From Seriola aureovittata (lineage: Eukaryota; Chordata; Actinopteri; Carangiformes; Carangidae): a DNA stretch of 64,000 nt. This document shows, piece by piece, positions 34,893-46,669 of the stretch. Position numbers and translations under genes: made by a program. Position 1 is the first letter of the stretch, and the number at the start of each line of letters is the position of its first letter. The notes beneath the pieces were generated by a model that saw only the letters and a list, made by a program, of their open reading frames with translations, was not told where the DNA came from and did no database searches. The stretch covers positions 62,718-126,717 of the forward strand of contig NC_079384.1 in the NCBI RefSeq assembly GCF_021018895.1, written 5' to 3'.

Positions 34893-35397
34893 TCAGAGGG
34901 TTTGGTCTGGGTCCCCGGAGGAGACTTGTTGTCCACCAACAAGTCTCCTCGGTGGGCTCGGGCTTGGACTGGAGCTTATGTGGGAACTTGTCAGTGGGCT
35001 CGGGCTCGGTCTCTGAGTACCACGGGGACCTACCACCAGGGTGATTCGGGCACATGGACATGTCATCTGGGCTTCATAATCTGGTGAAAGGTGAACGGAA
35101 AACAGACAAGGCTAAATGGGTGCTTCTTTCACTCTGACTGCTCCACAGTTTACCCTACTTGTCACCTTCAAATTCCAAATGTCCATCCATTAACAGATGA
35201 GAAAAGATTTCAATTTATTATGACGCGGTGGGTTAGCGGTACTGCTAGCACTTTAGCATGTTACTTAGCCACGCAAAACGCCTCTTTTACAACCAAGATT
35301 TCACACAAAAACCTTTTGCAAAAATATGTCTAAGATCCTGCAGAAACCACTTCCTGCACTTTCGAGATAACATCTTACCTTGTGTCACATGGAACAT
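34893..35397 (-). CDS. Pro-rich family member D (two exons, inverted)
   Basis: Exon 1 is 35379-35397 (MFHVTQ plus one base; donor CAAG|GTAAGA). Exon 2 is 34893-35080 after acceptor CACCTTTCACCAG. The joined frame is 69 codons including the stop and reads YEAQMTCPCARITL followed by Pro-Ser-rich sequence, collinear with CEAQTTCPCAQTTL of gene A. The long repeat of gene A is absent here. Upstream on the minus strand are a DR1-like AGGCCAAAGGTCA (35425-35437) and GCCAAGTTG (35411-35419). A second open frame (34792-35061) starts MSMCPNHPGG as in gene A. No function known. Confidence 0.4.
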
Positions 35398-35439
35398 GTG
35401 GAGGTGATGTCAACTTGGCTGCCGTGACCTTTGGCCTCT

Positions 35440-35865
35440 GACCATGAGACCAACCAAATGAGAATGTGGAATTACAAATGACAACTTTTCATCTATTCCA
35501 TTCTTTTAGGAATCACTCCTTGCCAGATTGTCTTTGCCTACCTTCTAGACTTTCCAGCGCTTTTTCACAGCTTTTTCTCTCTTCGTCTCTGCCCTGGTAA
35601 TTGCAACAGCCCCTTCATCTCCTTGAGTGCTGATGGCATTACCTTACCTGCTGCCTACTCTGCCCCCCTATGCATTCTGTCTATACCTGTTCAGTTACCT
35701 TGCTGACTGTCTTTAATAAAGATCACTTCTAACTGCTGCCTGGTTTAGTGCTGCATTTGGGTCCTGCTCCTGCACACCCATTACAGATTCAGCCTGCTGT
35801 CTTTGAAATATCAGCCTTTGATAACCTTCCATATTCTCATCTTCCGTGACAATTTCTTGAACTGA
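35440..35865. other. LTR- or LINE-end-like fragment, no gene seen
   Basis: 35500-35790 has a poly(A) signal (AATAAAGATCAC, 35715) and an end resembling fish LTR 3' ends (GCATTTGGGTCCTGC...ATTACA), but I see no matching target duplication or 5' end. Confidence 0.3.
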
Positions 35866-36245
35866 AAAATATATTCTTTTAAACATTATTTTTAATGTTC
35901 TTTTTAACAACATTTTTAACAGTCTTTTGAACAGTCTTTTTAACATTCTTAATGTTCTTTTAAACAGTATTTTAGCATTCCTCTTAATGTTCTTAACATT
36001 CTTCTCAATGTTCTTCTTAATGTTCTTAACATTCTTCCTAACATTCTTTTTAACATTATTAATGTTCTTTTTAACATTATTTTTAACCTTCTTAATGTTC
36101 TTCTTAACATTCTTCTTAACATTCTTTTTAAAATAATTAATGTTCTTAACGTCATTTTTAACATTCTTAATGTTCTTTTTCACATTATTTTAACCGTCTT
36201 TTAACATTCTTAACATTTTTTGACATTCCTTTAACTTTCTTTTAA
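35866..36245. repeat. AT-rich low-complexity repeat of TTCTTTTTAACATT/TTCTTAATG
   Basis: Irregular tandem of about 10-20-bp words. ORFs inside read as Lys/Asn or Met/Leu/Arg runs and are artefacts. Confidence 0.9.
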
Positions 36246-36430
36246 CATTATATCAGTCTTTTATGCCGGGATTTTGTATGTCCAAATCAAATATGTATTT
36301 CAAAAAGAATATGTGAAATTGTCAGAAAAAATATATAAATAAAAAGTAAATGAATTTTTAAAACAGTTTTAACAAAAATAGAGTTCCAGTGAACTATCTC
36401 CTTAACTGCATTCCATTCCCAGCAATGAAA

Positions 36431-39400
36431 TCAACATGGATTCTCCTCTGCAGTTTCTTCCATGAAGACATGTTCCTCCATTTGAAGGATTGGGGATGGT
36501 GGTGCTAGCTCAGTCATGTCCATAGGCTGAAGTGCACATCTGGGTTCCTCCTCAGCAGTGGCTTCTGGAACACTATCTGTGGTTACAGTTGGCTGAGGCT
36601 CGCATGTTATGCACACCACATTCTGTTCAGCAAGGGGGGCTTCCTTGTAATCTTCAGTCTGCCTTGGCACAGACACAGAGGCACTTTCTTCCATGCAGGC
36701 AGATTCCTCCATTTGACAGATTGGGGATGGTGGTGCCAGCTCAGTCATGTCCATAGGCTGAGGTGCACATCTGGGTTCCTCCTCAGCAGTGGCCTCTGGA
36801 ACACTATCTGTGGTAACAGTTGGCTGAGGCTCGCATATTATGCACACCACATTCTGTTCAGCAAGGGGGGCTTCCTTGTGATCTTCAGTCTGTCTTGGCA
36901 CAGACACGGAGGCAGTTTCTTCCATGCAGACAGATTCCTCCATTTGACGGATTGGGGATGGTGGAGCCAGATCAGTCATGTCCACAGGCTGATGTGCACA
37001 TCTGGGTTCCTCCTCGGCAGCAACCTTTATTTTGTTTAAATAGAAGTCTGCAACTTTTTTACTCAGTTTTTTCACCACTACCTCACATTTTGAAGGTGAG
37101 GCAATGTATATTTTAAGATGCTCTCCCTGTGGATTTCTTTTTTTTTTTTGACGCCAGACTCTCATTTCCTCTTCAGAAGGTGAAGATTCTGACTCAGGAT
37201 CATCGTTATAGATGGGTTTTTCCGCCCCTGAAGAATCATCTGAGCATGTCTCCGAGGATTCATCACTGTCTGCATCCCCTCGAGAGGCAGCCATTTCAAG
37301 AGCTTTGAGTCTCATTTGACGGACCTTATATCCTGTCGATTTATCCGGCAGAGCGACATAAAATCGCTCTGCGGTGGATGGATCATGGCACATGGCCCTG
37401 GCCACCTGTTTTCTGTCTTTTTCTGAGAGGTGTTGGTTGGCCTGGAAGCCAGAGCAAATAAATACAAAAATGGTACACATGGAAAAAATTTATACCATAT
37501 TCATCAATTAATGTAATGCTTAATTAAGTTCTTACTTGAGTGGAGACGCTGCTGCGGATTTTATTGAAGGTTATTTCTCCCTCCATGCCAGCATCCACCC
37601 ATGCCAGGTTGAGGAGGTCCATTGGCTTTTGAATTTGTTTTCCAGATGTTGTGTGGAAAACATGTTCACTGCCTTCACCCTGCTGACAACAGTTGCCCTC
37701 GCACAGACTGGCCAGCCAACAATATTCCTCGTTGTTGAGGTTTAGTGCAGCTTCGCCAAATGACCGGACTGTTTTATGGTCATCCACCTTGGGAAATGAA
37801 CAGAAAATGAACATGTTTCTGTCGAAAGGGTGGGGGGCATATACTGTATTATGAATATTGCATGCTCCCTCTGCTTAAAAAATACAAACCAGAATGTTGT
37901 ATCTTCTGCCCTTATTCCATCGCTCACAATTGATGACATTCTCCTTGGTCATATTAGTGAACACCACAGCCCTGTGTCCGGTGAGGATGGCTAGGTAGCC
38001 CATAATGTAACCCATGAGTATGCCATGTACATTATGCTTATTTCCACTGCAGGCTATGGATTCTACAAAACATACCAAGATACATACAAAAACAGATAGT
38101 TATGAATGCAAAATGGACCAGTGTCCATTGGGTACCAACATCAATACAGGTCTCCAGCATATCCGGTCAGGGTCTAGGGTTGTCAGAGGGCCATGAAAAA
38201 GCTGGTAGAGGAGGCTGAAAAGGCAAGGTACTGGTTGTGGCAACAGAAGGATGACACATGGGGTGTAACACCTTCTATAGCAGACATCCCAACTACCCCC
38301 ACCCCCATGGACCAACACCCAGTGCACCCCCCCCCCCCCCCCCCCCCAACACACACACACACACACAGAATGGACCAGACCTCCCTGAAATTACTTTTTG
38401 CAGTTTGGGATGTCTGAGATAGGTAAGCTGTAGGGGGAGGTGGGGAGACATCCCCAACTGTCTCCTACCCCATCACTGGGAGATGTACTGGGTAGGGGCT
38501 GAATGGAGATTTCAGCTAACAACCCTACAGCTGACGAGGTGGACACTGGAAGATGTGCAGTAAGCAAACATGCCATACAAAAAGAATACCTGTTCAACAT
38601 AGAAGCTACCAAAGAAGAAGGCATATAATGTGAATAGTTACTTACCAAATAGTTCAGGAATCTTTTCCCTGGCAGCCATCATAAATTTGGTTTCCTGGGC
38701 TGCAGTAAGCTGATTATCTGTGAAAACAGTGTGTCATGTACCACAAATATACGGGGTTCTACACCTATGTCTTTAGTTGACAAAATTTGTTCCTTCCCCA
38801 AACTCTCACTCTCTGGCTCAAAGGCCCGTCCACTTCTTGGCCATTCATGTCTTCCTCCGCTCTCGATGCGGGTAGGTACATGGCAGCATTGTCAATCTCA
38901 TGTTTTAACTATTTTGTCACATCCTGTCTGTAGTTTATGTTGAGTTTCAGTTTGTGTCTTATTTTGAAAGATTTTCTCCTTGTGTATGTGGTTATTTTTA
39001 CTTCCTGTGTTTTCCCGTATTATAGTTTCCCCTGTCTTGTTTTCACTGACCTCTGTCCTGTTTGTAATTACAACTTGTCTATATAGGTTTTGGTTTCAGT
39101 TCATTTAGGGTTCAAGTCTCTATTGTGGCCAACACAGGGGCAACTAAACACAGAGGCAAATCAAATAAAGTACATTTTCCAGACTCTGTCAGCCTGCAGT
39201 CTCTGCACTTGGGTTCACCTGCTCCGCTATCCGTGACATATTTTTGTAATCATCAACCTAATAAATTGGTAATTGTTTGTTACATTTTGAACCACATCTC
39301 CTGCCCTTTCTTGGTATAACGTACCTTGTGCCTTTTCATTACTGTTAATACACATTGAAAATTCCCTGGGTGGAACTGCCAGGGTGGAATTGTCAGTCCT

Positions 39401-42400
39401 CATTCCAAAATTAAAGTTGAATCTAAGTTGGAAGTCCAAGTTGTCATCTACATTTATGCATTATTCAATAGATTGAAATTTGGAAGGTAAGTATTTTATG
39501 TGGTCATTTTAACCTTGGAAATTATCCCATATTCCCAGTTCCCATTTATTCAATTCAATAAATTAAATTTTGGAATTATTATTACGCAAATTTCTCAATT
39601 GCACATTCAATCAATCAATCAATCAATCAATCTTTATTTGTATAGCGCCAAATCACAACAAAGGTACTTTACACATAGACAGTGTGGGCAATATTGCACT
39701 CATGTAATGGACAGCTTTGAGATGGTTCTGGTGGAGAGTTTGCTCCAGAAGGGCGCCACCTAGCTGGTGCTGATATATGTAATAGAGCTCATTGCGTAAC
39801 GGGTGTGGAGGTGGTAGGACCCAATTGGATCCTTGGATCCTTTGTACTAACCTAGTCTCCCCCGAAACAGTGTATATATAATGTAATTTGTTGTGGTTTT
39901 GCGCTATACAAATAAAGATTGATTGATTGATTAAATTTATTAATTACATATTACCAAACTGGAAGACAATGACAAGATTTACCTGTCTTACGGCGCACCA
40001 CCTTCTGCCGGTGAATGACTACTTTACGTTGAACTTCAGCCTGGGCCCTCTTCAACTCGTACAGAATTCTGGTCAGGTCTTTCCTCGTTAATTTACTGGC
40101 ACCCTGGAATGAGTTCTCCACGTGTTTGAAAAACATGATGACGTTAATCATCATGTTCTTCACTGTTGTGGTTGCATAACCCTTCTGGGCCAGGTATGTC
40201 GGCCAGCTATGGAAAAAAGTGTGCAGTTACAAGTCATTCAATTACGCTTTCAATTCAAGATTCCACATTTTATACTACAACTGGATTACTCTGATGTATC
40301 CTTCTAAATCCAAAATGTAATATATTGCACTGTATGTGACAAAAAGAATACTTACGTGCGCAACTTGTCCATCTGGTTTAAAAACCTGATGTCACCCGAG
40401 ATGGAGCTGGAAGGTAGGCCAGCAGCCATGTAAAGGCAAAAGCGACGAGCGTGGCTGGATGACTGCTTTGCATTGTCCCTGTCCTTCCTTCCTGTCCGTG
40501 GTCCCAGGCGAAAGCTTTCAAAGTCTTGAAGGATCTTTTCTACATTAAAAAAAAGTAAATATTAGTTGTACAATCCCCCAAAAACAGTGTCAATGTGACT
40601 GTGTATGGTTTGCTTTTGGATAAAGGAGGCCAGGCCAGGTTTGACTTTTTGCTTCAACGTTGTGTTGCTTGTAACTTGCCTCTGGTGCCATTATCAAATC
40701 TGCAGTGCTTAGATCTGAAATTGTCTGAGCCCAATTATTTTTTGATCACATAATTGTTTCGCTCCTCTATCTCCCAAATTCAATTAAATTAAATTTTATT
40801 TATATAGTGCTAAATCACAGCAAATGTTTTCTCAAGTCACTTTACTGAAAGAACAGGTTTAGACCATAAACTATTTTAAAGAGATACAGCAATTCCCACC
40901 AAGACCAAACACTCCCCTTTAACAGGAGGAAACCTCAAGCAGAACCAGACTCTAGATGGGCAACCATCTGCTTTGGCAGGTTGTGTTGAGAGAGGGCGGG
41001 GGGGGGCGAGGGGGGGGGCGACAAGGGGGGCATAATGACAAGAATCACACTGCTAATAATAATAACAGTATGACTAATGAAATTGAAAAATAAATTAAAA
41101 CTTACCATATAAAAATGTGTGCATCTTCACCATGGTTACTCGTTCCCCTTTTTGGGCCGATCCAGGTGCTTTATGTGGTGTACTTTTGGGGGTGGCTGCC
41201 TGTGACTGCATCTTGAGCAAAGTATTCACCTTTTGTTCCACGTGCTGCAGCCTAGAAAGAACATGCTCACAGTTGCATGCACATGTCTTTGATAGTGAAC
41301 CAGTCGAGTGTTCAGTCTGGCCACTCAAGTGCCCCGGTAGGTTGAATGGAGAACTCCCACTCTCACACGACACTGGACTCATGGACCCATGCTGAGGAGT
41401 GGAATGGGGTTGGAGAATCTGAGTCATAGAAATGTTCCTGAATGAAGAGCTTGAAGACCCAGGAACAGGGGTGGAAGGAAGTGGCTGACTGGGAGCTTGA
41501 TGAAGGTCACTGGAGGAGGTTGTGTCTTGATCAAGAGGTATAGGGGTGGAATCGATGTCAGTGGAAGGACAATCATTAGAGAATGAATCGTCAGTTGTCT
41601 GAAGACAAAGGTTAAGATCATTGTTGTCCTTCTGGGACTCCTCTTGCTCCTGCCTCAGTTCCTCATCAGTGGACTCTTTAGATAGGTCTCCAATAGGTGG
41701 AACAAAATCCTCTGCAATAAAGTGGAAAAGATTTATGTTGCAAATTAAAACCCTTTGGTTCCAAATTTTAATCTACAGTTGCCTATAAAGTTGGAATAAT
41801 TTTGTTTTCAGACACATTCCTCTTTTTATTTTTTATTTATACAAATCAGTATCACACTTGACAAGCTGCAATGAGATTGATCAATACAATTTTGAGAATT
41901 TATACACTTTATGTATCAAGAATAAATCACATTGTCACATTGTCATTTCACGAGAAGAAGTAAAAAATATTTTATTCCAACTTCATGGGCAACACTGTAT
42001 ATCATAACATGTTTGGTTGTTACACAAAAGCCATAAAAAATTACACAGTAGAAAGCTCAAGTTTGATTGGCATATAGTTAGAAAATTTAAATGGATATGA
42101 TGATATAAGCCTTGTCTCCAGTGTCCTAGTTACTAGAGAATCACAAGTAATATTAACACAACATAAGTACCGTATTGATTGGTAATCCCCATGTCCAACG
42201 TGGATACAATAGGCACATCAGGGTTGGACTCCCTCAGTGCAGCAATCTCTTTCACTATGACTGCTCTCTTGGCCTGCTTCATGATTGGTTCTCGCTCCTG
42301 TTAACATAAAATTACTTATTTTATTATGGGGCGGCTGTGGCTCAGGAGGTAGAGCAGTCGTCAACCAATCGGAAGATTGGCGGCTTGATTCCCGGCTCCT

Positions 42401-43159
42401 CCAGTCCACATGTCGATACTCAACCCCAAAATTGCTTCCGTTGCTGCGGTGTGTGAATGCGTGTGAATGGTTAGTTTCTCCCTGATGAGCAGGTTGGCAC
42501 CCTACGTGGTAATCCCTGCCATCAGTGTATGAATGGGAGAATGAGACGTGGTGTAAAAGTGCTTTGAGTGGTCATAATGACTATAAAATGTGCTATATAA
42601 GTATAGTCCATTTACTATTTATAACATTAAACTAGCTTTAGATGGAAAAAGCATTACATTGACAAAAGATCTTGCAAACGTTTTTCTTTTCTTATATTAA
42701 AAACAATGTAATATACTTACATCTGCTGAATAAATCCTATGTGTGACTATTAAATGTTTATCAAGGCGGATAAGCTCTTTCTTCGAACATATGTTGCAGT
42801 CCAACCTTCCTGAAGTTCTGTGTTAGAAAATGAAAAAAATTGAGTCCAGAAAATCCATGCAAATAACACAACTTAATATTTTGGAATAAATACAAAAAAA
42901 TGTTTATCTTAATCTCACCGTGCATTCCCATATCTCATAAGAAGCTGAAGCTCCTGTTTATTGGGAATAGTGTGGGACACTATAAGGTGTTGCTTCAAGT
43001 TCACAAAGCTTCCAAAACACATCCCACACAGTTTGCCACTCTGTGGATAATTAAAAACAACATACCAATTTAAGGCCCTGCATCCTCAACAAACTATTAA
43101 AAAGTACACTCCCTATCGATTTCTACTTACCATCTTGGCAACCAGGTAATGTGGAACAC
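36431..43159 (-). CDS. zinc-finger tyrosine-recombinase-domain protein (multi-exon; apparently fused to the upstream SET exon)
   Basis: Eleven minus-strand exons: 43131-43159, 42919-43040, 42721-42817, 42171-42297, 41106-41711, 40356-40539, 39983-40206, 38646-38717, 37890-38062, 37536-37787, 36431-37441. Every junction is GT-AG and in phase. The exons from 43040 down encode 955 residues without a stop. In order: two C2H2 fingers (CGMCFGSF..H....H; CNICSKK..H....H), an acidic Ser/Pro-rich linker with a short coiled coil, a helical core-binding-type region, then a tyrosine-recombinase catalytic domain. Catalytic-type residues: TGHR (Arg), DDHKT (Lys), NKIR (Arg; first His replaced by Asn), MCH (His) and RFY (Tyr). 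The C-terminus has two and a half 77-residue repeats (AEEEPRCA...SVPEAT). Family knowledge: such domains occur in Crypton-type elements and their host derivatives. A single intact gene with introns carrying a solo LTR, SINE and MITE looks host-resident. Confidence 0.82.
36445..37020 (-). repeat. 231-bp in-frame tandem repeat in the last exon
   Basis: Two full and one partial copy of a 77-residue unit (EEEPRCA, DMTELAPPSPI, VSVPRQTED, NVVCI.CEPQPTV), spaced 231 bp. Cysteines and PPSP motifs are kept between copies. Confidence 0.9.
38325..38368 (+). repeat. poly(C) and (CA)n microsatellite in an intron
   Basis: About 20 C residues followed by about 10 CA units, between exons 37890-38062 and 38646-38717. 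Confidence 0.95.
38915..39238 (+). mobile_element. solo LTR with 5-bp target-site duplication
   Basis: Starts TGTCACATCC and ends CCGTGACA, flanked by the direct repeat TATTT (38910-38914 and 39239-39243). A TATA-like TCTATATAGG and AATAAAG lie inside. It sits in an intron of the recombinase gene. LTR family not assigned. Confidence 0.75.
39604..39936. mobile_element. foldback-type insertion with AATCAATC/TATAGCGC inverted ends
   Basis: About 40-bp inverted ends (AATCAATCTTTATTTGTATAGCGC and its complement) enclose a segment with GGGCGCCACCTAGCTGGTGCTGA. The same internal segment recurs at 46260-46410 and, diverged, in every 890-bp repeat. Confidence 0.7.
40780..41040 (+). mobile_element. 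common teleost interspersed repeat (TTTATTTATATAGTGCTAAATCAC type)
   Basis: Contains AACAGGAGGAAACCTC and AGCAGAACCAGACTC, words of a widespread fish repeat, and ends in a G-rich run. Family name not assigned. In an intron of the recombinase gene. Confidence 0.6.
41776..41997. mobile_element. mariner/Tc1-type MITE
   Basis: Terminal inverted repeats CAGTTGCCTATAAAGTTGGA and CAGTGTTGCCCATGAAGTTG (complement at the right end), flanked by TA on both sides. No transposase. In an intron. Confidence 0.75.
42327..42615 (+). mobile_element. tRNA-derived SINE
   Basis: tRNA-like head with A box (TGGCTCAGGAGG) and B-box-like GCTTGATTCCCGG, a central body, and a tail ending in TATAGTCCATTTAC as in common percomorph SINEs. 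In an intron of the recombinase gene. Confidence 0.75.
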
Positions 43160-43782
43160 CTGCGATACCTGTGCATTTGGAGGGATTTGAGAAGGAGGTT
43201 ATAATGTGGAACAATGGAAAAAGTCTCATTCAAACAATAAGAAACTTTTCAAGTGTTCAGCTAAGACAACTTGCAAACCCCAGTGGAATAATACTTCATC
43301 AGGGTGAGCCACAACAGCAGTACATACCAGCAATACTGTGAAGTATTTGCAGAGAAACAATGGTGGAACAAAAATGAAAAGGTAATGGCAAAGAAAATAG
43401 GCACAAGTAACTGAGCAGAATTAACAGAGTACAAGTGACCAAACAAAACAGACAACGTGACTGAACAGAAAATGGCTTAAATACATTCAGGATAATTTGG
43501 ACAAAAATAGGTGACAAAAAACAAACTATTGGTGAGACACATCAGGTAATTAAAAAGGCAAGGAGTAAAGATACAAGACATAATGAAAATCATACTTACT
43601 TAAAATCAACATACAAAAAATGAATTAAAAAGTCCTTTTTGTTTCCAGTACATCGCAGTGTGAGGAGTGACTTTTTTTGTCCAGATGTGTCCATGATGCT
43701 TCAATCACTTACAGTTCTTTTGTTTTTTTAACTTACTTTCATTTTAATGGCTTTGAAACATATTTCCTCACTTTCCTGTTAC

Positions 43783-44650
43783 CTTCATCTGTGCAGATTT
43801 CTGTACTTCCTCCCTCCCTCTTCTGGGCTCTGGACACTCCGTAATGACGACGATATATCTCCCTCAGTTGGTACTTTGGGCTCATAGGGTCCTTTGGTTG
43901 TTCAGAATGCAGCTGCTTCCCTCTGTGTCTGAAGTAGCCCTCTCCATTCCTCTCACAGGTGACACATTCACATATTATATTTCCATCCCCAAAGAAGTTG
44001 GCCCCATAGTAACATGTGATCTCCTCCCCAGGTGAGATGGGTCTAATCACTTCAATATAAGCAATATTTTTCTCGCCACTGAGGTACTTGCAGTTTGGTT
44101 TGCAGTCATGATTGATAAAAGTTGCAGGCCCAAGCCACAGCTGAGCACAGCATTTGCGGGTAGAATACATCACACTGAAGTCATTGACTCCTGCCCTCAG
44201 CAAAGCACTATGAGCAGGAGTTAACTTGGCCATGCAGCCCACTAGGACCTCCACACGCTGTCCTCCAAACCAGTGCCTTGTAGAGATTACCTTTGCCCCA
44301 TTGATCTCTGAAGAGTATCTATCACATGACTCTATTTTGACACCACTGTCTAGCAGGAAGGCACTGAGATAGCGATAGACATGTTGCCTCAGTAGCGCCT
44401 GACGATGGCTTTCCATAGAATTAAAATATTCACCAGCCAGTCCACCCTCTGTCAGCGCCTCGAATGTTGCGTTAAAGTCATGTGTATTCTGAAATCGCAC
44501 CAGGGTCTCTTTGAGACTATCCCAACACTGTATCTCTGGTAAAGGACTAGTATTCATTTTATGGGTGCAGAAGCCCAGCAGAGGGTCCAGGACCAATTTG
44601 GTGGCAAGGTCATCAATCTCGCACAGCTCTGTCACACTCAGTCCAGCCAT
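43783..44650 (-). CDS. KMT5 (SUV420H)-type SET domain histone methyltransferase exon
   Basis: A single exon reads [14 protein letters not shown]...LGFCTHKMN, the conserved N-terminal region of KMT5B/KMT5C, then a complete SET domain: [32 protein letters not shown], the NHDC motif near residue 170, GEEITCYYG near residue 198, and the post-SET CxCxxC near residues 217-222. KMT5 enzymes di- and trimethylate histone H4 Lys20. The normal KMT5B C-terminal region is absent and the exon is intronless. The frame reaches a stop at 43739, but a donor GAAG|GTAACA at 43782 is in phase 1 with the exon at 43131-43159. Using it gives a 1,254-residue SET-zinc finger-recombinase protein. If unspliced, a 303-residue SET protein results. 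The start at 44650 matches the family N-terminus. Confidence 0.88.
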
Positions 44651-45450
44651 CGTCTCTTTCCATCAGGATACTCGAAGTCTTTTGTGATCAGTAAAGAGTA
44701 TATGAGACAACAAAATTAGGAATACACAGTTTATTGCAGGCTGTTCTGATGCTCCTTAATTAGCCAGGGAAAGTTAGCCTAACAAAATAAGCAGTTCCAG
44801 GCAGCCTTTTGTTGTCTTACAAAAATGTAAAATCAATTCATTGATTTACTTCTAAACATATTATACATGTTGGAAAATGGTTACAGAAAACATGTGAAAA
44901 GGCTGATAACTATGCAGTACTGAACTGTGGAGATAGAGCCTTAAACTGTTTTTCACCCTAATTTTTCCTGATTTTCTGAGCCTGCAAAAATCGGGTATAC
45001 AGTTAGCCGAGTTAGCCGCCGAGTTAGCAGCTGAGTTAGCAGCCCAGCTAGCAGCTGAGCTAGCAGCTGAGGGCGGGGTTGCAGAGGCTGATTTTTTAAG
45101 CCTAATTTCATATATTTTGTGTTTTTTTTAATCATTCAAATTTGGTTAACAACACACTTTTCTGTGGTATGTTAAACTCAGAACACATATTTATTCTTAC
45201 TTTACATGGACTTCAACAATGTATGCATGTTTTTATCATGAAGCTAGTTAACTAGCTTCATGTTCCATTTTTCAGCAGGCATAAAAACGCCAAAAAATGT
45301 CATAATATACTAAGGCATAAAAACATGAAAAGATGTCATAGTATAGTAAGGCATGAAAAATGTAATAGTATAGTAAGGCATAAAAACGCCAAAAAACGTT
45401 CTAATATACTATGTCATAAAAACATCACATAGTAAGGATACATAGATTGA
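44651..45450. other. upstream region of the SET gene with two minisatellites
   Basis: A 12-bp minisatellite of the type GAGTTAGCAGCT lies at about 45000-45070. A 40-50-bp imperfect tandem of AAGGCATAAAAAC words lies at 45280-45440. No other gene seen. Confidence 0.6.
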
Positions 45451-46669
45451 AATTTGGAAATAAAATGTGAGGGTCCACATTTACATTTACACCATAACAT
45501 GTCCATGTGCAACACAACATGCAATATAAAACACATTTTTAAAAGATATAAAAGTGCACAAAAACATTGCACAACTCAACATTGGGATGTTACACACTGA
45601 AATGAGGCAAAAACAAGCAAGTTTCAATCCATTTTTCATGAGAAAAATTGAGAAATGACAGAGCCAACTAACTTACCATGCGATGTTGGAGTTGAAGTTG
45701 CAGTGGAGTTCCTACTTCCTGTTTACTCAGGAAGTCCAAGTTTTCATCTACATATATGCAGTATTCAATAGATTGAAATTTGGAAGGTAAGTATTTTATG
45801 TGGTAATTTTTAACTTGGAAATTATCCAAATTATTTCATATTCCCAGTTCTCATCTAATCAATTCTATCAATTAGAATTCGGAATTATTTGGCCCCGACA
45901 CTTTCTTAAATTTGGCAATTGCACATTACGATTATGAATGTATGTAATTTGTCAAATCTATCTAAAGAAGTGGTAACCGGCAACTTCAAAGAGCCTAAAA
46001 CATGACCCTACTTTGTTCTACTTTCTGCAAGACCGCATAGGCCTCGACAATTAGTCAGATTTCAAAATTCTGCATTCCACATTCAGTATTCCAGGTGTGG
46101 ATGAGGATTGCAAGAAGCCTACCCTAATTAGGGGGATGATACTAATGTGTGTTTTCAACTTTTCGGACATGGACTACGAAAGACATGTCAAAGGAGCTTA
46201 CCTGTGATTAAGGTAGGATTTAAGTACTGGCTTATCACTTGAAAGACTTGAAAAAGGAGGACAGTGTAGGCAATATTGCACTCATGGAATGGACAGCTTT
46301 GAGATGATTCTGGTGGAGAGTTTGCTCAAGAAGGGCGCCACCTAGCTGGTACTGACATATGTAATAAAGCTCATTGTGTAACGGGTGTGGAGGTGGTAGG
46401 ACCCAATTGCAACACAGAACACCATTGAAGAGTTTGAAAACAGTCTTTATCATACAGACTTCAAGTTAACTGTACAGGTATATGGCAGAATGAGTAGGGG
46501 GAGAGGAAGGGCTCAGGGTTACCGAAGACACAGTTGGCAGCAGGTAAGGCAATGTCAGTAGCACTCATGGACATGGGGTTGACCAGGCGGAAGTCTCTGG
46601 GCTCTCCTGTCAGGATTGAAGCCGGAGAACACCACACAGCCACAGGCAGACAGGAACAGGCGATACTCA
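45451..46669. other. non-coding, with a shared block and hairpin motifs
   Basis: 45725-45870 repeats 39425-39560 (GTCCAAGTT...ATAGATTGAAATTTGGAAGG). 46260-46410 repeats the interior of the foldback element at 39604. No credible gene. Confidence 0.55.

Noticed and set aside
35713..36183. 156-codon Lys/Asn-rich minus-strand ORF
   Set aside because: Lies in a low-complexity AACATT/AATG repeat; overlapping frames are open on both strands.
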